A model generated the notes under the pieces. That model was not told the DNA's origin and made no database searches. It saw nothing but the letters and a program-made list of their open reading frames with translations. From UBA1450 sp964452355 (lineage in GTDB: Bacteria > Patescibacteriota > Microgenomatia > UBA1406 > GWC2-37-13), in NCBI GenBank assembly GCA_964452355.1, contig CAYVKV010000008.1, positions 1 to 64,000 on the forward strand: a stretch of 64,000 nt of DNA, written 5' to 3'. The translations under genes were made by a program, and so were the position numbers. Below, in pieces: positions 43,925-53,990 of this stretch (the stretch's first letter is position 1; each line of letters opens with the position of its first letter).

Positions 43925-45622
43925 TTATGGATTGAGTTCAACAATATCAAATACTTCGGTTTCATCAAGTCTTTTGATGGCTTTAATGTGACGAATCTTA
44001 TCTGATCCGACCCCTGTTAAGAATGTTTTACAGCTTATTGGCTCGATAACAAGAACTTTTTTTAAAGCAGTGGCATCATCTTTTTCCATAATTGAATTCA
44101 GGATACCGACCGATGGACATTCTTCTTCAGGGAAATAGACATTACCTGCATTGGCAAGTCGTAAATTGTACTTAAATTGACCGGTGTACTCTGGGCTATA
44201 GTCATTGGCATAGAACAAATAGAATATCGGAAGCCAACCTTCTTGCTTGGTAAGATAGATCTTGTCGTAATCTTTCCGGTGTTCAAAAGCATACTTAACG
44301 GCTTCGGTATTTCCGGTAGTGCGATAAATTGTGTTGTAATAACTGAAGTTTTGGAAATACTGATGAGTAAAAAACACTGTTTCAGCAAGAAAAATAATGA
44401 CAAATGGAGCAATAATTGAGATTCTCTTCCATTTCATATCAAGGATGCCATTGATGCCATAAGCCGCTATAAAAATGACAAGAGCAGGAGTAAGTAGTGC
44501 CCGGTGAATACTTGGAACATCGAGCACGGTGAGTGCCGCTGGAATGGGAGAAATAAGCAAGATATATATCAAATACAAAAAGATAATATGATCGGTTTTT
44601 TTGTTAAGTTTTTGAATGAATCCAAATGCGGCAAGCAGGATAAACGGAATAATGCTCAAATGCAGAAGCCCCATGTACGGCACTGAATAGATATGTGGGA
44701 TGCCATCTTCGCCGAAGAGATAATTAAAAGAAAAGTATCGTGAATATTGAAACAAAAACTCTCTTCCATACCCAATAATTTTATTGTTAAAAACTCGGGC
44801 AATAAAAATACTATCTTCATTGAAAATGAGTTGTTGTAATTTCAAACCTATGCCAGATACGGGGCTTACGAGTGATGTCTGCTCAAATCTTCCTTTTCCC
44901 CAGTCAGTTGAACTGATTGTGATCGTCATCGCAAAAGCAACTACCGTAAACAGTACTGCCGCTATCAAGAATTTTTTATCTCGAATTTGATGAAAATATG
45001 CCACTAATGCTGCGGGCAGAAGAGTTAATGGAACAATAATACGAAATGACGGATACATAAGATAAGTTGAAAGAAGTAAGATTCCTGCACTCACCAACAG
45101 GCCAATGTGTTTTTTTTGCATTGATCGGAAGAGCATAGTAAGTCCGATAAGATATACAGTAAGTGCTAATATTCCTTCAGCACTGAGCCGAGAAAGTACA
45201 ATGTGCCAAGGACTGAGAGCAAAAAGAAACGCTGTTATAAGTGCAATTTTTTCCCGTTTGAAAAGGTAGATAGACATATAATACGCCGGCAGCACAATGA
45301 GTGCCCCTACAATAGCAAGAAGAGATCGAGCTCCAAAATCGTTATTTCCAAAAATATAAGTACCGAATCCGGAAAAATACATTGGAATAACAGGAGGATA
45401 ATCATTGAATTTGTCAAAGTATATAAGTGGCCAGGTATTGCCGTAGATATCATGCCCATTTTCAATAATGTAACGTGCTGCATAAGCGTTTACAACTTCA
45501 TCATTGTGAAGCTCATGAGGAACTGTGCCGAGTTGGTACATACGGAAAATAATCGCTAATATGAAGATACCAAAAAGAATATAAAGCGGTTTATTTTGAA
45601 GTTTTTTAAGGAGTGTATCCAT
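43925..45622 (-). CDS. GT39-type (PMT_2) membrane glycosyltransferase
   Basis: 565 residues, about 11 membrane helices. The acidic motif is HELHNDEVVNAYAARYI (Asp41, Glu42) and a later helix ends LSPWHIVLSRLSAEGILAL, as in the other PMT_2 proteins here. A long loop with DYPPVIPMYFSGFG follows. The C-terminal outer domain (about 440-565) contains several cysteines (CPSVG, SCKTF), unlike its neighbours. A TATACT box lies 15 nt upstream of the ATG, so a short leader is possible. Substrate unknown. Confidence 0.82.
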   Translation of the reverse strand: MDTLLKKLQNKPLYILFGIFILAIIFRMYQLGTVPHELHNDEVVNAYAARYIIENGHDIYGNTWPLIYFDKFNDYPPVIPMYFSGFGTYIFGNNDFGARSLLAIVGALIVLPAYYMSIYLFKREKIALITAFLFALSPWHIVLSRLSAEGILALTVYLIGLTMLFRSMQKKHIGLLVSAGILLLSTYLMYPSFRIIVPLTLLPAALVAYFHQIRDKKFLIAAVLFTVVAFAMTITISSTDWGKGRFEQTSLVSPVSGIGLKLQQLIFNEDSIFIARVFNNKIIGYGREFLFQYSRYFSFNYLFGEDGIPHIYSVPYMGLLHLSIIPFILLAAFGFIQKLNKKTDHIIFLYLIYILLISPIPAALTVLDVPSIHRALLTPALVIFIAAYGINGILDMKWKRISIIAPFVIIFLAETVFFTHQYFQNFSYYNTIYRTTGNTEAVKYAFEHRKDYDKIYLTKQEGWLPIFYLFYANDYSPEYTGQFKYNLRLANAGNVYFPEEECPSVGILNSIMEKDDATALKKVLVIEPISCKTFLTGVGSDKIRHIKAIKRLDETEVFDIVELNP

Positions 45623-45694
45623 AAGTTTCTGTTCTTTAGTATATCAAAATTTATTGTATTGTTTTTTTGCAATTCGTTACATTTGCTTATCATT

Positions 45695-45700
45695 TATAAT
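45695..45700 (+). promoter_or_regulatory. -10 box of the 45707 gene (leaderless type)
   Basis: TATAAT ends 6 nt before the ATG at 45707 and supports this start over the longer frame from 45596. Confidence 0.6.
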
Positions 45701-45706
45701 GATGTC

Positions 45707-47047
45707 ATGACAATTCAGAATGTGATAAAGAGTAAGTTGAGTATTATTTTTGTCACTGCTCTTTTATTACGAATAATACTTGTTATCTATACAAGTCCTT
45801 CGTTTTACGAACATAATGACTCTTACTTACACCGTGACTGGGGGCGCGTCGTGTTTCTCTATGGACCAGCTGAGACATATCAGAAAGAATATATATCCAA
45901 TGTAGGTGCCGTCAATAATCTTCCTCCAGGGGCGACGTATATGTTTGGAGGTATGTACTATCTACATGTACAGGCAAGCAAAGTGATAAATATTCTTCTG
46001 CACAGGGAGCCCGGGACTCTTCTTTGGATGAATGATGGAACATTTGCAAATATGTTTTTGCGATTGCCATCGGTTTTTGCTGATCTGGTAATTGGAGCGG
46101 TGATATATTTGATGGTTCTGAAAAAACAAAGAAAGAACGCACTCTTTGCCGCATCTTTGTATTTGTTTAATCCAGCATCTATTTATAATAGCGCTGTATG
46201 GGGACAGATAGATGCGGTACCCCTTATGTTTTTTATGTTGTCATTGTACTTTCTGACCAGAAAACAATATTTTTTTTCGATGTTTGTGGTAGTACTATCT
46301 TTGTTTGTGAAACTATCGTTATTACCCCTCCTTCCAATCTATGGAATCATTCTTCTGACAAAAGTTACGATAAAGCAGCTAATGTTTTATTCAGTTGCAA
46401 TTTTGGGTATGATTTTGGCTGCGATCTTACCGATATCTATCCAACCTCATCTCTGGCTTATTCAGTTTTTATTGCAAAACAGTACTAATGTACTTGACAA
46501 TATTACTGCCAATGCCTACAACTTCTGGTGGCTTATCATTGCTCCAAAACTTCTGGTTCCGGCAATAACTGTCGGAGAAAAACTATTTTTTGCAACGTAT
46601 GGTTTCTGGGGGTATTTTCTCTATATTTTATTTATGATTCCATTGGCATTTATTGTTTGGATGAGAAGGAAATTTCAGGAGCTCTCAGGTGAATTTCTGA
46701 CCGGACTTTTTGCTCTCGTTTCTATCATTTATTTTCTTTTCCTCCCCTCGATGCATGAGAGGTATCTGATAACGTTTTTCCCTTTTATGGCAGCCTATGT
46801 AGGATTTAGAAGAGAGAACTTGAGATTGCTGCTGGTATTAGCAGTAGTATATACAATCAATATTTTGTCTGTTTGGCAATATAAAGTTCCTGAAGCAGTA
46901 ATTCGTGCTAATCCACTCCTAACAAATAGAGTATTTTCCTGGATACTTAGTCTTGCGGTCACTGTTGGAGGGTTATATTTTTACAATACATTCATCAGGA
47001 AGTACTTCAGTAAATATAGTAAATTGAAAGAGCGTTCTTTAACGTGA
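45707..47047 (+). CDS. GPI-mannosyltransferase (Gpi18/PIG-V)-like GT-C protein
   Basis: 446 residues from the ATG at 45707 (MTIQNVIKSK), chosen because of the TATAAT box 6 nt before it; the frame from 45596 adds 37 atypical residues. About 11 membrane helices. The first loop has EHNDSYLHRDWGR (Asp38, Asp44), and the membrane part holds NPASIYNSAVWGQIDAVP, the motif of Gpi18/PIG-V-type mannosyltransferases. Near the end LPSMHERYLITFFPFMAAY resembles the conserved C-terminal helix. It probably transfers mannose from polyprenyl-phosphate mannose. It overlaps the convergent gene 47007 by 41 bp. Confidence 0.75.
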   Translation: MTIQNVIKSKLSIIFVTALLLRIILVIYTSPSFYEHNDSYLHRDWGRVVFLYGPAETYQKEYISNVGAVNNLPPGATYMFGGMYYLHVQASKVINILLHREPGTLLWMNDGTFANMFLRLPSVFADLVIGAVIYLMVLKKQRKNALFAASLYLFNPASIYNSAVWGQIDAVPLMFFMLSLYFLTRKQYFFSMFVVVLSLFVKLSLLPLLPIYGIILLTKVTIKQLMFYSVAILGMILAAILPISIQPHLWLIQFLLQNSTNVLDNITANAYNFWWLIIAPKLLVPAITVGEKLFFATYGFWGYFLYILFMIPLAFIVWMRRKFQELSGEFLTGLFALVSIIYFLFLPSMHERYLITFFPFMAAYVGFRRENLRLLLVLAVVYTINILSVWQYKVPEAVIRANPLLTNRVFSWILSLAVTVGGLYFYNTFIRKYFSKYSKLKERSLT

Positions 47048-48131
47048 TGTGCTCAAGCTCAGGCATATTCTTATCGATTTTATACTTTTCAATATCCATA
47101 TCATCGAAAATACAAGCAATATTTTCTTCTTGACAAGAAGTAATATTTTCCATAAATTCTTCTTCATTTTCAATAAAAAAAACGTGAGAAAAGTTAGTAT
47201 GTTTTTCATAGTACGTCATGAGCCTTCGAAGATTGTCATCATTTGATAAATAAATTTTTTTGTCCGGATGCGCAATTACATAGTTTATAAGGTTGATTTT
47301 TGCTTCAGAACGTTCAACCGAGTATTTCATTGGATATTGTCTTATATACGCCTCAATAAAATAACCCAAAAGAGCCACAGCAATGACAATAAAGCCTGCT
47401 GCTATGAGTTTATTTCTGGTAATGCTATTGAAGGCACGAATAATATATAAACTCAGAAGCAACAAAAATCCAACACCAGAAAAAATCATGTGGTTTGATG
47501 GATATATGAAAAAGAATGCCAATGAGAGCAAGAGGGGAGTAATGTATTTTTTCGCGGATATAACATCTTCTTTCTTGAGAAGACAAAAAGAGACAATAAA
47601 CGGAATGAGGAAAATATACGAAAAATAAGAGTTTCTCGGTACGCGCAAATATGCTGAAATCGGCTCCATCCTTATAAACAAGTCAGTAATATTAAAAAAA
47701 TATTTAAACAAGTTGAGCTTTTCATTAAGATGTGGCAAAGTAAGCGAATTGTATTTAAATGCAAAGAAAAGAAGAAATGAAAGTATGATGATCAAAGCAT
47801 ACTTTTTCAGTTTCGGGAACGCAAGATATATACTCAGGCACAAAACGAAAAAAAGAACCATGGGGTCAAATTCATGTGCAATAATAAATACCCACGGCAT
47901 TGTTGCAAAAAAGATAAGTGACTTTGTCCGGCTTTCAGGAAAATACTGTTTGGTTAAAGCCATCATTGAGAACGTCATAATAGCCACTCCGATAATTCGA
48001 ACAGTTGGCCAAAAAGCAGGCGGAATGGTCTGTAAAATAAAAAGAGGAGTTCCATTCATCTCCTGCAAAGAAAAAAGTGGTTGACGAATAAAAATGAGTG
48101 AAATGATCACCCAAAAAATTACAATGAGCAT
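47007..48131 (-). CDS. Divergent GT-C-like membrane protein, degenerate N-terminus
   Basis: 374 residues from the ATG at 48131, which follows the overlapping stop of the upstream gene; the longer frame to 48200 is unlikely. Nine or ten membrane helices and an outer C-terminal domain (about 290-374). Unlike its neighbours it has no Asp-Glu motif after the first helix, but the segment FAFKYN and the motif TMPWVFIIAHEFDPMVL resemble the middle of PMT_2 proteins. It may be inactive, or a GT-C with a shifted acidic site (Glu-Phe-Asp). It overlaps 45707-47047 at its 3' end. Confidence 0.6.
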   Translation of the reverse strand: MLIVIFWVIISLIFIRQPLFSLQEMNGTPLFILQTIPPAFWPTVRIIGVAIMTFSMMALTKQYFPESRTKSLIFFATMPWVFIIAHEFDPMVLFFVLCLSIYLAFPKLKKYALIIILSFLLFFAFKYNSLTLPHLNEKLNLFKYFFNITDLFIRMEPISAYLRVPRNSYFSYIFLIPFIVSFCLLKKEDVISAKKYITPLLLSLAFFFIYPSNHMIFSGVGFLLLLSLYIIRAFNSITRNKLIAAGFIVIAVALLGYFIEAYIRQYPMKYSVERSEAKINLINYVIAHPDKKIYLSNDDNLRRLMTYYEKHTNFSHVFFIENEEEFMENITSCQEENIACIFDDMDIEKYKIDKNMPELEHITLKNALSIYYIY

Positions 48132-49777
48132 GGTTTTATTTTGATAACTAAATAAGAGTGCTGTGGATGAGGATATGTGCTTTCCAAGGGAATATAACAA
48201 ATAGATTTCGGCAGTATTTCAAGTTCTTGTCTTGTAAACACGCCAATTCCCTCATATCCCGGTTTCTTCATAAGATAATCAGTAATTTCTTGCATTGTTT
48301 CTCCATAATACAGACCGTTAAAAGGCTGAACAAAGAACCAGCTATCTCTTTCTTCAATTGTTCTTTGTTGAAGATAAGTATCAGTTGGGTACCAGGTTCC
48401 AACAAGAGGATAAATTTGAGGTTCCCCAAGTACTTCTGTCGTATATATAAGATTATTTTTTGGCCAGTAACGCCTTGCTGTTTCTTCGATTATTCGTGGC
48501 TTGAGGCTAAAAATTTTAAATGCTTTTTCTGAGTAGGCTCCAAAAAAGAACTTAATAAAAAGAGTAACTTCAATCAAAGCAATAACAATAACACTTATTG
48601 CGAGCAATTTATGCTTTTGGATCTGGATTTTTTTGAGAGCAAGGACAATGAGAACTGTCTCTATTCCCATTGATGCGAGGTATCTTTTTGCGTTTACGGC
48701 ACCTTCAGTGATAGTTGAAGGTAGCGGAGCAAGAAGAACAAATGCAAGTAGGGTGAAAAATACTGGATCTTTACATTTTTTGGCTATGTAGAAAAGACCG
48801 ATAAAATAAAATGGAACAAGAACAATATACAAAGGAGATGATGGTGCTTGTTGTATGCTCGGGTCTGATCGATCAAGTGCGAGATATTGCAGATTGAAGT
48901 GTTTTAAATAGTTCTCAAAGAAGATGTACCCAGTGGTTGTTCCTTTATTGTAGAATGCTTTGGATAATAGATCATTTTTTCCTGCCTCACGGAAATCTCC
49001 GATTTCAATAAATTTTCCTCGACTAAAAGAAAAGGCAGATGTGTTGTTTAGACGAACAGAACTACCTCCCGAGAAAAATTGCATTAGTATTGGAGTAAAG
49101 CTTACAACGAAGAAAAGAAATACCAGACTATATTTTAGTTTATGAGAAAGTTTGAGTGCGACAGTATATGTAATGACAAGAAGTGGTGCCAATACCCAAC
49201 TGAGTGGATAAGCGTACAAGGATAGTGAGAGACAAATCGTTGAAATAATAATATTCCTCAAAACATGTTTGTTGGAGAGTGCCAATATAAAAAAGGTTAG
49301 CGACATAAAAATAAGAAAAGAGGCACTTATACTAGCGGAAATAATATGAGAGTAAAAAATGTTATAGGGAAGGATTGTTATTATCGTGGCTCCAAGAAGT
49401 GCCCAATATCTATTGTTGGTAAGCGTTTGAAGGAGTAAGTACATCGTCGGAATATACAGGAGAGAGAATAGCACTGCAGGAAATCTTAACCAGAAAATTG
49501 AAGCACCAAATACCTTAAAAAAGAATGCAGATGTATAAATATCAAGGGGTAGTTTGTAGTCGCCAAATGCCCGAAAAAACATCGGAAAACGCTCTCCCCA
49601 ACTATCATGACCTGTTGATACGATACTGTATACGTCGTATGCTATTCCATATTCATCGATATCAAGGGGTGGGGTTGAGGTGAGTTGGTAAGTATGAAGG
49701 AAAAATGCTCCAGTTATAACTACTGCAAGAGTAATAATTGGCACATTTTTTTTTATAAATTCTTTCAAATGAAACAT
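48119..49777 (-). CDS. GT39-type (PMT_2) membrane glycosyltransferase
   Basis: 552 residues, about 12 membrane helices. The first loop is TPPLDIDEYGIAYDVYSI (Asp41, Glu42), followed by the FGDYKLPLDIY segment similar to the gene at 31868. C-terminal outer domain about 430-552. An extended -10 box TGA-TAAAAT (49785-49790) ends 7 nt before the ATG. It may be co-transcribed with the 47007-48131 gene, which overlaps its stop codon by 13 bp. Confidence 0.82.
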   Translation of the reverse strand: MFHLKEFIKKNVPIITLAVVITGAFFLHTYQLTSTPPLDIDEYGIAYDVYSIVSTGHDSWGERFPMFFRAFGDYKLPLDIYTSAFFFKVFGASIFWLRFPAVLFSLLYIPTMYLLLQTLTNNRYWALLGATIITILPYNIFYSHIISASISASFLIFMSLTFFILALSNKHVLRNIIISTICLSLSLYAYPLSWVLAPLLVITYTVALKLSHKLKYSLVFLFFVVSFTPILMQFFSGGSSVRLNNTSAFSFSRGKFIEIGDFREAGKNDLLSKAFYNKGTTTGYIFFENYLKHFNLQYLALDRSDPSIQQAPSSPLYIVLVPFYFIGLFYIAKKCKDPVFFTLLAFVLLAPLPSTITEGAVNAKRYLASMGIETVLIVLALKKIQIQKHKLLAISVIVIALIEVTLFIKFFFGAYSEKAFKIFSLKPRIIEETARRYWPKNNLIYTTEVLGEPQIYPLVGTWYPTDTYLQQRTIEERDSWFFVQPFNGLYYGETMQEITDYLMKKPGYEGIGVFTRQELEILPKSICYIPLESTYPHPQHSYLVIKIKPCSL

Positions 49778-49784
49778 TTTTATT

Positions 49785-49790
49785 ATTTTA
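49785..49790 (-). promoter_or_regulatory. -10 box of the 49777 gene (extended, leaderless type)
   Basis: TGA-TAAAAT on the minus strand ends 7 nt before the ATG at 49777. Confidence 0.5.
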
Positions 49791-49844
49791 TCACTTTGTT
49801 CTTAAGTAATATATTTGTGCAAGGAAAAACAGTAAGAGAAAAGG

Positions 49845-51659
49845 TTAGTTTGTATTCAATTCAAGTTCTATATGAATATATTCTTTTGGTGGAAGAACGC
49901 CAATAGTTGACCCTGCAATCCACCTTGTGCAAAACTGATCTTCGTCCATTGCTTCGATTGTAAAATCAGAAATTTTATGAGGTGAAACCCAACGGGTAAG
50001 ATAGCTTTTTGAGCATGTTTTTCCATTGAGTATTGAAAAATCTATTCCGGCGTCAATTTTATCAATAATCATAAACTCGGCGGGAACTTTCTCTTTATAA
50101 CAACTTACTTTTTCCCGATCAATGATATATGTGGTATCAGATTGGAGAGATGAGACACATTCGTCCGTGATGACTATATCATCAATGGTATATATATTTG
50201 GATTTTTCACCATTTGCTGTTGGCGAAGAGATGATTCCTGATTGTCTCGAGGTTGGAAAAAAACAAGACCACTATATAGAACACGAGGATTACTTGTCAC
50301 CACAACAATTTTTGAAGATTTAGCCGATTCAAGCGAGAGATATTTTGCTAATGTGCGAGTCGGAACCCGATAATGACCATTGAGCTCAATCGGGAGGATG
50401 AAAAAATAGGTATATATAAATGTACTAAAGCACGCGGCATAGAGGAGTGCTATACCAAATAAGATTATTCTTTTTGGGAAATATCGTTGCGCTTCTTGAA
50501 CTGCTTGATAAACGCCGTAAGAAATAAATATAAGGAATATGGGAAGCATTAAGATGGCGCGGTTTAATATGGAGAAACCAGACATACTGACCGCAGTTGA
50601 AATGGGAGCGATTAGCAAAATTGCGATGAGAAGATAAAACTCTTTTCTTCTATTTAAGTAGAGAGACAGTGCTCCCCAAGAGACAAAAAATATTTCAAAT
50701 ATATAAAAAAAGCCAAAATATTTATAAATCTCAGCACTATAGAATAGTGCTGTTGGGGAAAATGACTGCAAATAATTTTCGACCATATGTCGAAAGCCAA
50801 ATACAAACTTATTTATTATAAGTGAATGAAAAGGAGTTTCGATCGAAGCGGTACGAAGCTGAATTACCTGATCTGAAAATGAATTCAAGTTGGTGAAAAC
50901 AAACTCATATGAACGCCGCTCAAGAATTGAGCTTTCAAGAAATTTACCTCCGAAAACAAAGCCAAAAACTGCAAGAATGAATGTAGAGATAATGAGAATA
51001 TACGGGAAAAAAACTCTTCTTTTTTTGGGCGTTATGGAAATTCGGTAGACAGAAATTGCCACGATCAATGGTAAGAGTTGAAGTTTTGCACCATGGTAGG
51101 AAAAAAATCCGAGAATAAAGAATAAAAATGATAAAAATAAGTTTTTTTTTGTATATTCTTTAATCAAGAAATTCATTCCAAGAATATAAAAAAGAAGAAC
51201 AAATGCACCATCTATACCGTGCCGTGAGAAAAAAATACTCCAAGGGTTCATAAGAAATATAATTCCTCCAATGAGAGCAATAGTTTTATTGCCTAATAAA
51301 TTTTTCAGTAAGACCATAAAGGATGCCGCTGTTATCACATTTAGCAGGACATAGAGTGCTCGGTACGTAGTCATGGTTAAATCAGTAAAAAACCACAGCG
51401 GAGCAAGAATCATATAGGGTACAGGGCTCACCTGCCCGAGAGTGTTAGTAGTTATGAGCGATTGTGGAAAACCGACTCCAGAGAGATCTGTGCCTATCAT
51501 TTGAAAGGTTTTGCTACTGAGTGAATATTCCACTTCGTCATACTGCATTCCTGGTGGAAAGCGATCGATCCAAACGAAGCGAATTGCAACTAATACCATA
51601 AAAATGGAGATCACGAGCGCATTTTTCTTGATGAATTTCAAAGAGTTTTTGAGTTTCAT
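49845..51659 (-). CDS. GT39-type (PMT_2) membrane glycosyltransferase
   Basis: 604 residues, the longest of the GT39 proteins here, about 12 membrane helices. The acidic loop is PPGMQYDEVEYSLSSK (Asp41, Glu42) and a later loop reads MNPWSIFFSRHGIDGAF. The C-terminal domain (about 420-604) is large and carries several cysteines. It is the last gene of the operon that begins at 57223; its ATG overlaps the stop of the GT2 gene by 4 bp. Confidence 0.82.
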   Translation of the reverse strand: MKLKNSLKFIKKNALVISIFMVLVAIRFVWIDRFPPGMQYDEVEYSLSSKTFQMIGTDLSGVGFPQSLITTNTLGQVSPVPYMILAPLWFFTDLTMTTYRALYVLLNVITAASFMVLLKNLLGNKTIALIGGIIFLMNPWSIFFSRHGIDGAFVLLFYILGMNFLIKEYTKKNLFLSFLFFILGFFSYHGAKLQLLPLIVAISVYRISITPKKRRVFFPYILIISTFILAVFGFVFGGKFLESSILERRSYEFVFTNLNSFSDQVIQLRTASIETPFHSLIINKFVFGFRHMVENYLQSFSPTALFYSAEIYKYFGFFYIFEIFFVSWGALSLYLNRRKEFYLLIAILLIAPISTAVSMSGFSILNRAILMLPIFLIFISYGVYQAVQEAQRYFPKRIILFGIALLYAACFSTFIYTYFFILPIELNGHYRVPTRTLAKYLSLESAKSSKIVVVTSNPRVLYSGLVFFQPRDNQESSLRQQQMVKNPNIYTIDDIVITDECVSSLQSDTTYIIDREKVSCYKEKVPAEFMIIDKIDAGIDFSILNGKTCSKSYLTRWVSPHKISDFTIEAMDEDQFCTRWIAGSTIGVLPPKEYIHIELELNTN

Positions 51660-52558
51660 TTCAGAAGTTTTTGAAGTATTTTACTTTTAATCGTAGAAGT
51701 TGAATCGTTTGGAAATTTGTTTTGGATCCAGAACATAATTTCTCTCAGTAGATTTTTTGTAAATATTTGCATTTGAGAATCCAATTTCTGCTCTTCTGTA
51801 TTTTTGTATTTGTTCATTTCCCAGTAATAAAAATAAACCAAGGGATAATACATAAGCTGCATGAAGGATAAGGTAAATCCATGCATCCCATCTTTATAAC
51901 CATCTGCAGCAAAGAATCGACTAATAAACTCCGAGGAGCCCTGTGAAAGGGCTTGAGAAAGAGTAAATTTTTCCCCGGATGATAAATGTATCTGTGCATC
52001 TGCTTTTGCGTACCGTATCATTTTGAGCATATACTCGTCAAGTGATTCATAATTATGATGAATAAGGGCAAGCTCTTCTTCGGGTTCGATCTTCAATCCA
52101 TCTCCTTTTGTTTTTGGTTGGGCATGAAGTTTTTTTGACCACGTGACAGAGTCCTTTTTAAAAAGTCGAATTTGATGATCTGGCCACCATCTACTGTGTT
52201 GGATCCATTTTCCAAAGATAATATTTTTTCTTGGGATGCTAATGAAGTCGTACTTATCATATTCTTCAAGAAGTTTGTCAGATAGTTGTTTTGATACAAT
52301 CTCATCCGGGTCAAGAATTAAAATATAATCATTTTTTGCATACTGTTTTGACTTTTCCCGAAGAAGTTCTACATAATCGACGGGATTTTCTTGAATAATT
52401 TTAACCAAGTTGAGTGAGAGAAGGTTGTTTTGTGTATTCTTGGTAAGACCAATATCAATGATTATGATTTCTGATGCCAATGATTGCACAGATTCTATTG
52501 ACTTAAGCAGGTATGGTGGATTTCCATTTGCCACAATAAGTACCGAGATATTAGTCAT
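51656..52558 (-). CDS. GT2 glycosyltransferase (WaaE-like)
   Basis: 300 residues from the ATG at 52558 (MTNISVLIVANG), which overlaps the flippase stop by 8 bp (ATGACTAA), evidence for translational coupling. The metal motif is DPDEIV and the motif RWWPDHQIRLFKKDSVTW matches the GT2 at 35412-36203, its probable paralogue. The second-strand motif is weaker than usual (IIIIDIGLTKNTQ replaces the D-x-G-S-x-D form). The C-terminus is hydrophobic. It probably acts on the chain exported by the neighbouring flippase. Confidence 0.82.
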   Translation of the reverse strand: MTNISVLIVANGNPPYLLKSIESVQSLASEIIIIDIGLTKNTQNNLLSLNLVKIIQENPVDYVELLREKSKQYAKNDYILILDPDEIVSKQLSDKLLEEYDKYDFISIPRKNIIFGKWIQHSRWWPDHQIRLFKKDSVTWSKKLHAQPKTKGDGLKIEPEEELALIHHNYESLDEYMLKMIRYAKADAQIHLSSGEKFTLSQALSQGSSEFISRFFAADGYKDGMHGFTLSFMQLMYYPLVYFYYWEMNKYKNTEEQKLDSQMQIFTKNLLREIMFWIQNKFPNDSTSTIKSKILQKLLK

Positions 52559-53990
52559 ATTTGAAAAAAGAAGTAACTTCATTCATTATATTGATCTTGA
52601 ACACAAGATACAATATCAGGGCATATGAGATAACTCCGGTTGCAATCGATAACCCAAACTGGATCCAGGAACTTGTCTGGAAAAGGGTAATATACACCAT
52701 GACTCCCATAAAAAGACTTGATAGTATTCCAGGATAGACTTGCTTGATAAACGAGAACGCAACATATTTTTTCGCCACCACAATTATCGCAACAAAGGTA
52801 AGAGATAATATAATGAGTGCAATTGGATATCCAATCATTCCATACATTGAAGTAAGAATGGGGATTAATATCCATGACATTACCGTCCAATACACCATGA
52901 ATTTAAAGGTTGTTTTAACTTTTCCAAGCGCATTAAAAAGATTGGTAAATGGACTTGAAAAGGACGATAGAAACGCTGAAATGACAATTAAGTAAAAGAT
53001 TGGCAGGGCTGGTTCCCATTTACTGTATTTTGGTACGAGTTCTACAAAACGATTCATAAGAAGGAGCATCCCCACAAATGCTGGGGCAAGAATCAGCGTT
53101 TGATATCTGATAACTTTTTCAAGAAGTTGTGCCACGCGCTCTTGTTCAGACTGCATCCGCGAAAATATCGGAAATAAGATTCTGTTCACATTATCCATAA
53201 TCATTCTAATCGGAGATTCTGCCCATCGTTTTGCCCAGCCGATATATCCAAGAGCTTCCAAGCCCAGTGCCTTTCCAAGAAATAACAAGATGAGATCGTC
53301 TTTGACGAGTGCAAGAAGAGTATTTGTTTGAAACGGTACTCCAAAAGAGAGAAGCTTCTTAAGACTTTTTGTTGAGATTCCAAACTGCGGAAGCCAAAAT
53401 GATATGTAATAAATGAGCAGCGTTCCGATAATTGCTCGGATAAGTACTGCATACATAAAGCTCATGAGTCCGAAACCGGCAAGTGCAAGAACAGAAACAG
53501 TGATATAAAATACGGTATTTTCTACCACCTGGACAAGCACGATTTTTTGAAATTGTACATTTCGTTCAAGTTTGATTGAAGGAATGGTTTTCAATGATGA
53601 AAGAAAAAATGCCACCAACAATGCCCAGTACAAATATATTGCTTCAGAGGGTAGTTCATAAAATGAACGGACAACAGGAGTCAAGAGAAATCCAGCCGTT
53701 ATTAAAGTAACAATAAGCAACTGCTGGACGGTGAAGGTTGTTCGCAGATCATCATTCGTTACATTCTCTTTTTGGACCAATGAAGCCGCAAGTCCAATAT
53801 CAGAAAAATAATTTAAAAATGAAATAATAGAAAGAGTAAGGATATATATCCCAAAAATTTCCGGTGCAAGAACGATTGTTAGGATAAGATTTGCAGCGAG
53901 TCCAAGGACGGCAGAATATCCGCTTTGAAAGAACAGGCTCATGAGGCTTATCACTGAGTTTTTCTTTAATGTTTTGTTTTTTTCTTCCAT
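52551..53990 (-). CDS. Wzx-like polysaccharide flippase
   Basis: 479 residues with about 12-14 membrane helices and short loops, the layout of the MOP/PST exporter superfamily. The N-terminal segment SLMSLFFQSGYSAVLGLAANLIL and the DIGLAASLVQKENVT loop (about 63-78) are typical of Polysacc_synt_3 and RfbX/Wzx-type proteins. It should move lipid-linked oligosaccharide from the inner to the outer leaflet. Its start overlaps the upstream gene by 25 bp. Confidence 0.88.
   Translation of the reverse strand: MEEKNKTLKKNSVISLMSLFFQSGYSAVLGLAANLILTIVLAPEIFGIYILTLSIISFLNYFSDIGLAASLVQKENVTNDDLRTTFTVQQLLIVTLITAGFLLTPVVRSFYELPSEAIYLYWALLVAFFLSSLKTIPSIKLERNVQFQKIVLVQVVENTVFYITVSVLALAGFGLMSFMYAVLIRAIIGTLLIYYISFWLPQFGISTKSLKKLLSFGVPFQTNTLLALVKDDLILLFLGKALGLEALGYIGWAKRWAESPIRMIMDNVNRILFPIFSRMQSEQERVAQLLEKVIRYQTLILAPAFVGMLLLMNRFVELVPKYSKWEPALPIFYLIVISAFLSSFSSPFTNLFNALGKVKTTFKFMVYWTVMSWILIPILTSMYGMIGYPIALIILSLTFVAIIVVAKKYVAFSFIKQVYPGILSSLFMGVMVYITLFQTSSWIQFGLSIATGVISYALILYLVFKINIMNEVTSFFKYD

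Noticed and set aside
45596..45706. Longer N-terminus for the PIG-V-like gene
   Set aside because: The added residues look unrelated to the family, and a TATAAT box lies 6 nt before the ATG at 45707.
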